A stretch of 49,449 nucleotides of DNA from Desulforadius tongensis (lineage in GTDB: Bacteria > Bacillota > Desulfotomaculia > Desulfotomaculales > Desulfohalotomaculaceae), in the NCBI RefSeq assembly GCF_016907915.1, contig NZ_JAFBCW010000018.1, positions 1 to 49,449 of the forward strand. The letters run 5' to 3'. The notes below the pieces were generated by a model. The model was not told the origin of the DNA, made no database searches, and saw only the letters and a list, made by a program, of their open reading frames with translations. Positions 25,539 through 32,455 of this stretch are shown in pieces. A program made the position numbers and the translations under genes. Every line of letters starts with the position of its first letter. The stretch's first letter is position 1.

Positions 25539-27944
25539 TTATTGTAATTTTACCTTCCTTAATCTTAAGGCATTGGATACCACGGAAACGGAACTAAAGG
25601 CCATGGCGGCACCGGCCAGGATGGGACTTAAGAACCCCAATGCCGCCACCGGAATTCCCACCGTATTGTAGACCAGGGCCCAAAAGAGGTTTTGCTTGAT
25701 GTTGCGCATGGTGGCCCGGGATAATTTAATGCTGTTTACCACTCCCATTAAGTCGCCTCGGATCAGCGTTATGTCCGCTGCTTCCATAGCCACGTCAGTA
25801 CCGGTACCAATGGCAAATCCCACATCAGCAGTGGCCAGTGCCGGAGCATCGTTTATACCGTCCCCCACCATGCCCACATGTTTACCCTGCTCTTTTAACT
25901 GTTTTATTTTTTCCGCTTTTTGATCCGGCAGCACCCCAGCCATTACATTGTTTATACCCACTTCTTTAGCAATTGCTTCAGCGGTGCGCCGGTTGTCCCC
26001 GGTAATCATCCATACTTCTATATTCATGTCCTGAAGTTTTTGAATGGCCTCCCGGGAATTTTCTTTTACCGTATCCGAAACGGCCACTATTCCCAGCGGT
26101 TGATTTTCCACCGCAACATACATGGCTGTTTTCCCTTGATTTTCTAAATCAAGGGCCTGTTCAACCAGTTCTGTTATATCAATTCCCTGTTCCGTTAACA
26201 ATTTCTCCGTTCCTATTAGTACCTTCTTGTTCTGCACCTGTACCGATATCCCGTGACCGGGAATGGCCCGGAAATGAGCGGTATCATACAGCTGAATGTT
26301 CTGCTCTTCGGCAGCCCTGACAACGGCCCTGGCCAGCGGGTGCTCCGAGGGAGATTCCGCCGATGCCGCCAACCTCAGCAGCTCCTGCGCGCTGATACTG
26401 CCAGCGGTAATAATGTCTGTCAATGAAGGTTCACCCCTGGTGATGGTGCCTGTCTTGTCCAGTACCACGGTATCCAAGCGGTGGGCGTTTTCCAGGTGTT
26501 CGCCCCCTTTAATTAATATACCGTATTCCGCCCCCTTGCCGGTACCCACCATAATTGAAGTGGGTGTGGCCAACCCCAGCGCGCAGGGGCAGGCTATAAC
26601 CAGCACCGCAGTAAAATTAATTAGTGCCCTGGTGAAATTACCGGCATCACCGAAGAAATACCACCCGAAAAAAGTCAGTACGGCAATACCCACAACGGTG
26701 GGTACAAAATAAGCTGAAATAACGTCCGCCATGCGCTGCACCGGTGCTTTGGAACCCTGGGCCTCCTCCACAATTTTTATTATTTGGGCCAGCGCGGTAT
26801 CCCGTCCCACCTTGGTGGCTTTATACTTAAAAGTACCCAGCTTGTTTATTGTGGCACCAATAACTTCATCCCCCACGCTCTTATCCACCGGAACACTTTC
26901 CCCGGTAAGCATGGATTCATCCACTGTGGAATGACCTTCTTCCACCACACCGTCCACCGGAATCTTTTCTCCCGGTCTGACCACCAGTATATCACCCACA
27001 ACTACTTCATCAATGGGCACTTCCTGTTCTCTGCCGTCGCGGATCACCCGGGCTGTTTTAGCCTTCAGTCCCATCAATTTGCGAATGGCCTCAGAGGTAC
27101 GTCCCTTGGCCTGGGACTCCAGCATTTTCCCCAGCAGCACCAGCGTAATTATAATGGCCGCACTCTCATAGTATACCTCATGTATCCCCAACCGGGAGCC
27201 AAAGAAAGTTACCACCACACTGTACAGGTAAGCAGCACTGGTACCCAGTGCCACCAGCACGGACATGTTGGCACTGCCGCCTTTGATACTTTTATAAGCA
27301 TCCCGGTAAAAATACCACCCGGGAATAAACTGTACCACCGAGGCAAAAACGAACTGCGCTTTGGGGTGAAAAATAACCAGCGGCATTAAACCGTGCAGTC
27401 TAAATACCATTACCAGCATATACAGGAAAAGCGGTGCAGAGAAAACAGCGGCAGTAATAAAATACAGCCGCTGGCGCTTTATTTCCTGCTGGCGTCGGGT
27501 CTTTTCCCGGTCTGCTCCTTCCCCATCATCAATATCTCCCGGTTTATAACCCAGCTGGCTGATTTTTCTTTTTATGTCTGCCGCCTCTAACTGGGCTGGA
27601 CTGTATTCCACCATCGCTTTTTCCAGTGCCAGGTTAACCGCTGCATTAATTACACCGGGCATTTTATTCAAGCCCCTCTCCACCCGGGCGGAACAGGCAG
27701 CACAGCTCATCCCAGTTATCGTTAGCTGAATCTTGTTTAACTGTACACCAAACCCGATACTCTTAATTTTTTCTATAATCTCCCCGGGCTTGACTGCGCT
27801 TTCATCATATTCCACCACAGCCTTTTCCAGCGCCAGGTTAACCTGAGCCGAATGCACCCCGTCCATCTTAGCCAGCACCCTCTCCACCCGGGCGGAACAG
27901 GCAGCGCAGCTCATCCCGGTTACTTTTAGAGTTAGATTGCTCAT
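25539..27944 (-). CDS. copA: Copper-exporting P1B-type ATPase
   Basis: ATPase of 801 aa exporting Cu(I). Two N-terminal HMA domains carry GMSCAAC near residues 10 and 79, and eight membrane helices follow. The transmembrane metal site is CPC in [15 protein letters not shown] near 451, the phosphorylation site is DKTGTIT near 496, and the hinge is [11 protein letters not shown] near 691. HP of the P1B nucleotide site is in SEHPLARAV near 537. The upstream region carries an 18-20-bp dyad and a near-consensus Fur box, so copper and/or iron control is possible. Confidence 0.95.
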   Translation of the reverse strand: MSNLTLKVTGMSCAACSARVERVLAKMDGVHSAQVNLALEKAVVEYDESAVKPGEIIEKIKSIGFGVQLNKIQLTITGMSCAACSARVERGLNKMPGVINAAVNLALEKAMVEYSPAQLEAADIKRKISQLGYKPGDIDDGEGADREKTRRQQEIKRQRLYFITAAVFSAPLFLYMLVMVFRLHGLMPLVIFHPKAQFVFASVVQFIPGWYFYRDAYKSIKGGSANMSVLVALGTSAAYLYSVVVTFFGSRLGIHEVYYESAAIIITLVLLGKMLESQAKGRTSEAIRKLMGLKAKTARVIRDGREQEVPIDEVVVGDILVVRPGEKIPVDGVVEEGHSTVDESMLTGESVPVDKSVGDEVIGATINKLGTFKYKATKVGRDTALAQIIKIVEEAQGSKAPVQRMADVISAYFVPTVVGIAVLTFFGWYFFGDAGNFTRALINFTAVLVIACPCALGLATPTSIMVGTGKGAEYGILIKGGEHLENAHRLDTVVLDKTGTITRGEPSLTDIITAGSISAQELLRLAASAESPSEHPLARAVVRAAEEQNIQLYDTAHFRAIPGHGISVQVQNKKVLIGTEKLLTEQGIDITELVEQALDLENQGKTAMYVAVENQPLGIVAVSDTVKENSREAIQKLQDMNIEVWMITGDNRRTAEAIAKEVGINNVMAGVLPDQKAEKIKQLKEQGKHVGMVGDGINDAPALATADVGFAIGTGTDVAMEAADITLIRGDLMGVVNSIKLSRATMRNIKQNLFWALVYNTVGIPVAALGFLSPILAGAAMAFSSVSVVSNALRLRKVKLQ

Positions 27945-27992
27945 ATACTCCCCTCCATTATTGGGATTCCTACTTTATTCTATAACCAACTT

Positions 27993-28012
27993 TAACTCTG
28001 TATACAAAGTTA
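27993..28012. promoter_or_regulatory. Inverted repeat (operator candidate) upstream of copA
   Basis: TAACTCTGTATACAAAGTTA is a 20-base dyad with one mismatched pair, centred about 58 bases upstream of the copA start. On the minus strand a possible promoter, TTGTAT-17 bases-TATAGA, begins inside it. Its core is not the CopY or CsoR consensus that I know, so the regulator is unassigned. Confidence 0.45.
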
Positions 28013-28014
28013 TA

Positions 28015-28033
28015 GATAATGATATTCATTATC
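28015..28033. promoter_or_regulatory. Near-consensus Fur box
   Basis: GATAATGATATTCATTATC matches the classic 19-bp Fur box GATAATGATAATCATTATC at 18 of 19 positions. It lies 71 bases upstream of copA and 120 bases upstream of the divergent 53-aa gene. Such a match is unlikely by chance, but which of the two genes it controls is not visible. Confidence 0.65.
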
Positions 28034-28152
28034 AATGTTTTACCAGTATTCTAGCACCTGCCATTTTTACTGTCAATATGTTTTAACTTTTTATCATGTT
28101 ATCGCTTGAAGCCGGCCAAAATAACTGTAAATATTTCTAAGGAGGAGAAACT

Positions 28153-28314
28153 ATGACCAAGAAAAAAAGAAAAATTGTGCATGGAGATCCTGCCAGGGGC
28201 AGTACCTGGGTACGTGAACCAACCGGCTCTGCCACCGCAGTAAATGTAGACGGCACAGAAGATCCCAACGATCGCACAAATCCGGGTAAGTTCAGTCATG
28301 AAAACAGTAAATAA
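28153..28314 (+). CDS. Hypothetical 53-aa protein
   Basis: Small protein beginning MTKKKRKIVHGDPARGSTWV and ending NPGKFSHENSK, with a strong GGAGGAG ribosome binding site seven bases before the ATG. The N-terminus is very basic; the rest is polar, with Thr, Asp, Asn, Pro and Gly and no membrane segment, suggesting a disordered or nucleic-acid-binding protein. I recognise no family. It is divergent from copA across a spacer with a Fur box. Real coding is supported mainly by the ribosome binding site and the sensible composition. Confidence 0.6.
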   Translation: MTKKKRKIVHGDPARGSTWVREPTGSATAVNVDGTEDPNDRTNPGKFSHENSK

Positions 28315-28344
28315 TAAAAGACACGCCCACTTCAAAAAACAGTA

Positions 28345-28374
28345 ATGAAAACCCCGGCAGCCAATTTGCCGGGG
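28345..28374 (-). terminator. Terminator hairpin after the radical SAM gene
   Basis: Stem CCCCGGCA / TGCCGGGG (8 perfect pairs, loop of 7) nine bases beyond the radical SAM stop. On the minus strand it is followed by TTTTCATT, a short T-run. It may also stop transcription of the 53-aa gene from the other side, although no T-run follows on that strand. Confidence 0.6.
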
Positions 28375-28383
28375 AACAAACTT

Positions 28384-28992
28384 CTAGCCATTGCCGTAAA
28401 ATTCCCGCACCCTAAACTCCACTTCCAGTTCTTCAGCTATTTTCCGGCAGGCCTCTATATCCACCCCCGGCCAGTTTACCACTGACAGCACCACTCTCGG
28501 TATATACTTTTTACACTGCCGGGCAAACTCCAACACCGCGCTGTAGGCTTCCTCGGGGGAATATTTTACAGGTTGACTCAGTTCCGCATAGGCACCAGCA
28601 TTTTGAGCATTCAGGCTTATGGAAATCACATCCACCAGCCCCGCCAGTTCGGGCACCACGTTCCTTTGGTGAATTATATTTGCCTGGCCGTTGGTATTGA
28701 TGCGAATTTGTTTTGCACCCAGTTTTTTAAATTCCGCCGCCGCTGCTATAACCAGTTCCAGTCTTATCAAAGGTTCCCCGTATCCGCAAAAAACCACCTC
28801 TTTATACCGGCCGGGATCTCCCACCGCTTCTAACAGTTCCTGCAGGTTGGGTTCACGGGAAAGCCAAAGATCATACCCCACACCTTCTTTGGTGCGGCGA
28901 ATACAGAAAACACAATTATTGGTACAGCGATTGGTAATATTTAAGTACAATGATTGGCCTATTGTATAAGCTACTGTCATTTGTTTATCCAC
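28384..28992 (-). CDS. Radical SAM protein (TatD-linked type)
   Basis: Short radical SAM protein of 202 aa. The cluster motif is C-x3-C-x2-C in NRCTNNCVFCIRR (near 20), and GYGEPLIRLE (near 77) is the SAM-binding GGE-like motif. The sequence resembles the small TatD-linked radical SAM family; tatD itself is not nearby. The reaction is unknown. GTG at 28992 is preferred because AAAGGAG sits seven bases upstream; ATG at 28980 is also possible. The C-terminus lacks extra cluster cysteines (SPASM). Confidence 0.75.
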   Translation of the reverse strand: MDKQMTVAYTIGQSLYLNITNRCTNNCVFCIRRTKEGVGYDLWLSREPNLQELLEAVGDPGRYKEVVFCGYGEPLIRLELVIAAAAEFKKLGAKQIRINTNGQANIIHQRNVVPELAGLVDVISISLNAQNAGAYAELSQPVKYSPEEAYSAVLEFARQCKKYIPRVVLSVVNWPGVDIEACRKIAEELEVEFRVREFYGNG

Positions 28993-29077
28993 CTTAACTC
29001 TCCTTTGTACCATTATATTCATATTTTATCACAGAACCCCATATTGTTATATTAAAATTTATTGGGGGGTAAAATAA

Positions 29078-29488
29078 ATGCGTTCACCAAAGAGGGAATC
29101 CAGTAACGGCCAGAATCCTTCCATCAGCTTTTCAGCCATTTACCAGGGTATACTGGTCTCCCTGGTTGTTTCCGCCGTTCTCAGCGTGCTGGCCGGCGCC
29201 ATTTATTACTTAACCAGTATTTCTGAAAGCACTTTACCATGGACGGCCTCCGGTATATTATGTATCAGCATATTCACCGGCGGTGTCTTTGCTTCCCAAC
29301 GGGTTGGGGCCAAAGGTTTATACCATGGATTGGGTATTGGCATCTTATATTTTATATTAATTTGGGTTGTGGCAGGATTTTTTTTACCCGGCCATGTATA
29401 TTTAGCCGGTTTTGCCACTAAGTTTCTGCTCTCGGTAATGGCAGGCAGCGCCGGCGGAATACTGGGAGTTGGTTTAAGCACTAAGTAA
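29078..29488 (+). CDS. TIGR04086 family membrane protein
   Basis: Membrane protein of 136 aa with four predicted helices (IYQGILVSLVVSAVLSVLAG, TASGILCISIFTGGVF, GLGIGILYFILIWVVAGFF and FATKFLLSVMAGSAGGILGV) after a polar N-terminus. The layout and the GG..ASxxVGxKGxxHG segment match the TIGR04086/YrzE family of unknown function in Firmicutes. The ribosome binding site TTGGGGGG is adequate. Followed directly by its own terminator, so monocistronic. Confidence 0.75.
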   Translation: MRSPKRESSNGQNPSISFSAIYQGILVSLVVSAVLSVLAGAIYYLTSISESTLPWTASGILCISIFTGGVFASQRVGAKGLYHGLGIGILYFILIWVVAGFFLPGHVYLAGFATKFLLSVMAGSAGGILGVGLSTK

Positions 29489-29498
29489 CTAATTTAAC

Positions 29499-29525
29499 AG
29501 GCTCAAACTATTTGGGCCTATTTTT
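29499..29525 (+). terminator. Rho-independent terminator after the TIGR04086 gene
   Basis: Stem AGGCTCAAA / TTTGGGCCT with one G-U pair and a three-base loop, followed by ATTTTTATT. Located 11 bases after the stop, between converging genes. Confidence 0.8.
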
Positions 29526-29535
29526 ATTATTCTTT

Positions 29536-30867
29536 TCAGGAAGTCTTCTGCACCTGATTTATCACCGGCAAATAAACCGTAAAGGTACTGCCTTTATTCC
29601 TTTTACTCTTTACCGTAATATATCCACCATGTTTATTTACCACTTGATAGCACATTGTTAAACCCAGGCCAACGTTATCATTTTTACCGCTGTAAAAGGG
29701 ATAAAATATTTTTTTCATGTCATCACCGGCTATCCCGGTTCCGTTATCTTTAAAGGTTATTTCAAATTCATTGGTTTGTTCATTGTAGGCTACATTGATA
29801 GTTAATACACCGCCGTTGGGCATGGCACCGATGGCATTAAGGGCCAAATTTAAAAAAACTTGCTTCATTTGGGTTACATCCATCACTGCCAGCGGCAAAT
29901 TGGGCTGATAAATTCTCTCCATAGTAACGTTATTAAAAACCGCATCACTGTCAATCAACACCGAAACCTCATCCAGTACATTTTCTATCTGGGTAAAGGT
30001 TAGATTGGGTTTACTGGGCTGGGATAACAGCATCATCTCTTTAATTATTGAATTAATAATCTCTGTTTCTTTTAATGCTACCCTAATATGTTGATAAGCT
30101 GTTTTATCACCGGCAAAACGTTCAGCCAGCAGCTGAAGCAGTCCCCTGGTGGTGGTAAGGGGATTTTTAATCTCGTGGGCCACACCAGCGGCCAGTTCGC
30201 TGATCATCGAAATTTTTTCTGCCTGCTGCATTTGTTCATATACTTTTTTGCGCTCGGTAATATCATAAGCAATTAATACCGCCCCAATTATCCCGTCGTC
30301 TAAACCTGAAATTAATTCCGTATTGATTAGTAAAATTTTTTCTTCATCATCATTTAAGTAAAACTGGTATATATAATCTGTCAAAGGTTTTTTGCTGCTT
30401 AATGTCTCTAAAAGCAGTTGTATGGGACAGTTGTTTTTTTCATCCGGGGCTGATGGTGGACATTTGAGGCATTGAAAAACCCGCTTAGCTTCTGGGTTGC
30501 ACATTATAATATCACCTGTACGCTCAACCACCATTACCGGCACGGGCAGTCTGCTGATAACCTGCTCCATAAGTATGTTTTTATTAACATTAAGCATTTT
30601 AAATAAATTAACTTCTATATTTTTCTTTTTCCATTCACTGTGTTTTGCAGAGATATAACAGCAAAAATCCAGGGGAAGCTTTTTTATTAACTTGTACAAA
30701 AAACCACAAGCCGCGGTCATTATTAATATGTTTATAAAACTGTAAATTAGGGCTGTGTTTTGCAAATATCCTTTCACCCAAAGAACAACGAAGCACATTA
30801 TACTTATTAAGGCAGAAACAATACAGCAGTATAATAAAATATGTTTTAGATTTAGTCTTTTCAACAC
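29536..30867 (-). CDS. Sporulation-type sensor histidine kinase (PAS, HisKA, HATPase)
   Basis: Membrane kinase of 443 aa. Two N-terminal helices (ILLYCCIVSALISIMCFVVL and ALIYSFINILIMTAACGFLY) with a very short outer loop are followed by a PAS domain (about 105-210) and the phospho-acceptor histidine in GVAHEIKNPLTTTRG near residue 232. The HATPase domain has the N box NLALNAIGAM and the G boxes DNGTGIAG and GLGLTMCYQV. A Cys-rich insertion in the PAS region (CLKCPPSAPDEKNNC) could be a redox or metal site. HEIKNPLTT kinases without a cognate regulator next door are typical of Spo0A-phosphorylating kinases of spore formers (inference). The start is GTG at 30867 behind GGAGG. Confidence 0.85.
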   Translation of the reverse strand: MLKRLNLKHILLYCCIVSALISIMCFVVLWVKGYLQNTALIYSFINILIMTAACGFLYKLIKKLPLDFCCYISAKHSEWKKKNIEVNLFKMLNVNKNILMEQVISRLPVPVMVVERTGDIIMCNPEAKRVFQCLKCPPSAPDEKNNCPIQLLLETLSSKKPLTDYIYQFYLNDDEEKILLINTELISGLDDGIIGAVLIAYDITERKKVYEQMQQAEKISMISELAAGVAHEIKNPLTTTRGLLQLLAERFAGDKTAYQHIRVALKETEIINSIIKEMMLLSQPSKPNLTFTQIENVLDEVSVLIDSDAVFNNVTMERIYQPNLPLAVMDVTQMKQVFLNLALNAIGAMPNGGVLTINVAYNEQTNEFEITFKDNGTGIAGDDMKKIFYPFYSGKNDNVGLGLTMCYQVVNKHGGYITVKSKRNKGSTFTVYLPVINQVQKTS

Positions 30868-30970
30868 AACATACCTCCGCGCAGCAAAGCCTGCTTTAGT
30901 TTTGTTAAAATTCCGACTAACTGTTATTCAACAATAATTTACCAATTCCTGCCTTAATTTGGTAATTTTT

Positions 30971-30978
30971 TTGTCGAA
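30971..30978 (+). promoter_or_regulatory. Possible Spo0A box
   Basis: TTGTCGAA is an exact match to the common Spo0A box core, about 100 bases upstream of the kinase start. It overlaps the T-run of the spoVM terminator, and the adjacent base composition makes a chance match possible. Confidence 0.35.
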
Positions 30979-31007
30979 AAAATACAGGGTGGTCAAAGAC
31001 CACCCTG
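30975..31007 (-). terminator. Rho-independent terminator after spoVM
   Basis: Perfect 10-bp stem CAGGGTGGTC / GACCACCCTG with a three-base loop, followed on the minus strand by TATTTTTTCG. It is 20 bases after the spoVM stop and shows that a short transcript ends here, which supports the tiny gene. Confidence 0.9.
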
Positions 31008-31027
31008 CCGAATGATAAGGTATATTT

Positions 31028-31093
31028 TTACTTGATTATTTTCATCAGCAGTGAACGTAAAAAACCGGGCAATTTTACATAATAAACGCGCAA
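31028..31093 (-). CDS. spoVM: Stage V sporulation protein M
   Basis: A 21-codon gene whose product contains YYVKLPGFLRSLL, matching the conserved FYTIKLPKFLGG core of SpoVM, including the proline at residue 9. SpoVM is an amphipathic peptide that recognises the convex forespore membrane and anchors the coat ATPase SpoIVA. The start is TTG at 31093, nine bases after GGAGGGG. An overlapping ATG frame of seven codons is discarded because it lacks the conserved core. A strong terminator follows. The C-terminus (MKIIK) is shorter than in B. subtilis (26 aa). No clear sigma-E promoter was identified in 31094-31249. Confidence 0.85.
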   Translation of the reverse strand: MRVYYVKLPGFLRSLLMKIIK

Positions 31094-31249
31094 GTCATAT
31101 CACCCCTCCAGAGTTTTAGGTTACTTTATCTTATTATTGAGGGGTATGAAATGTGCATATGCATTTGAAAAAATTCTCACCTGCCCTGAAAAGGGACAGC
31201 ACTTACCGCTTGCTGCTGAAAAACAAGAGTAAGGTTTACCGCATACCGG

Positions 31250-31753
31250 TTAAAATTTGGGCACTGATATTCTGCTGACCATTAAAAATGATAAACCAAG
31301 CATCAATACCAGCACCACTCCACCGTTTAAGTTCCTGTCCACCAGCATTAATAAAGCCATCAGCCCCCCGGCAACGGTAATGGGTACACCTTCGAATTTG
31401 CCGGAAAACGTTGTGGAATTAAAACGAGCCAGTCTTAGTGCACCGCACACCACAAAAATAATGGCTGCAGCCAGGCCGGGAATTCCCAGGGGCACCAGTG
31501 CCACCGCATAAGCTAATAAAGCCGGTGCCACACCAAAACTAACCAAATCCGCCAGGGAGTCCAATTCTTTGCCAAACAATGACGAAGCCTGCAGGCGCCT
31601 GGCTACCCTACCATCCATGCTGTCTAAAATTGTGGCCATCAACACCAACAGCGCTGCACCGGTGTAATTGTCCGCCATCAAAAATACCAGGGACAGCACA
31701 CCGGCAGTAAGATTGACAGCCGTTATTAAATTAGGAATATATTTACTGCTCAT
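31250..31753 (-). CDS. pssA: CDP-diacylglycerol-serine O-phosphatidyltransferase
   Basis: Membrane enzyme of 167 aa making phosphatidylserine from CDP-diacylglycerol and serine. The CDP-alcohol phosphotransferase motif D-G-x2-A-R-x8-G-x3-D-x3-D is complete in DSMDGRVARRLQASSLFGKE followed by LDSLAD (near 44-70). Several membrane helices follow. Its start overlaps the psd stop by 11 bases, giving a psd-pssA pair that makes phosphatidylethanolamine. Confidence 0.93.
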   Translation of the reverse strand: MSSKYIPNLITAVNLTAGVLSLVFLMADNYTGAALLVLMATILDSMDGRVARRLQASSLFGKELDSLADLVSFGVAPALLAYAVALVPLGIPGLAAAIIFVVCGALRLARFNSTTFSGKFEGVPITVAGGLMALLMLVDRNLNGGVVLVLMLGLSFLMVSRISVPKF

Positions 31754-32390
31754 CCGGGAGCCTCCCTATAACGGTTTCGCCACCCCGTACTTTATCTTTT
31801 TCCTTAACTAAAAGTTCTGTTTCCACAGGCAGATACAATTCCGTACAGGAACCAAATTTAATTAAACCAAATAACTCCCCCCGGCCAAGTTTATCTCCCA
31901 CGTTGGCCCAGCAGACTATGCGCCGGGCTATAAAACCGGTTACCTGGGTTACCATAACTTTCCACCTGCCGGTGTTAATACCAATATAGCTTTTTTCATT
32001 TAATTCCGATGCATGTCCTTTAAATGCCGGCAGAAATTTTCCGGGGCGGTATGAGCGGTATTCCACTTTACCGGCCACCGGGGCTCGATTTAAATGTACA
32101 TTAAAAATGGATAAGAATATGCTTACCCTTAAAGCTTTGCCCTTGATGTATTTATTTTCCTGTACTTCATTTATGGATAATATAACCCCGTCGGCAGGTG
32201 ATGTCACTATATTCTCACCCTGGGGGATTCTCCGCTTGGGATTGCGAAAGAAAAATGCCACAAACAGAAATAACACGGCGGGAATAACGGATAAATACGG
32301 GTTAATTAAATAAAATATTACTCCCAGTGCGGCCAGCACTGCCAAGTACAGCCAACCGTCCTGGGCAATGGGATATACTTTTTTACTCAT
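31743..32390 (-). CDS. psd: Phosphatidylserine decarboxylase (short type)
   Basis: Proenzyme of 215 aa that decarboxylates phosphatidylserine to phosphatidylethanolamine. Two N-terminal membrane helices (LYLAVLAALGVIFYLI and VIPAVLFLFVAFFF) precede FFRNPKRRIP. The catalytic domain has FLSIFNVHLNRAP near 92. The self-cleavage site is the Gly-Ser in LIKFGSCTELYLP near 180, where the serine becomes the pyruvoyl group. The short length fits the Psd type found with pssA in Clostridia. Confidence 0.92.
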   Translation of the reverse strand: MSKKVYPIAQDGWLYLAVLAALGVIFYLINPYLSVIPAVLFLFVAFFFRNPKRRIPQGENIVTSPADGVILSINEVQENKYIKGKALRVSIFLSIFNVHLNRAPVAGKVEYRSYRPGKFLPAFKGHASELNEKSYIGINTGRWKVMVTQVTGFIARRIVCWANVGDKLGRGELFGLIKFGSCTELYLPVETELLVKEKDKVRGGETVIGRLPDEQ

Positions 32391-32455
32391 TTCTTTTAAT
32401 ATAAAGCCTCCTCAAATAATATCAATACCTACCTATTTTAGCATTAATAATAAAA

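Noticed and set aside
31081-31103. Seven-codon ATG frame at the spoVM start
   Set aside because: Ends after seven codons and lacks the SpoVM core; the TTG frame is conserved.
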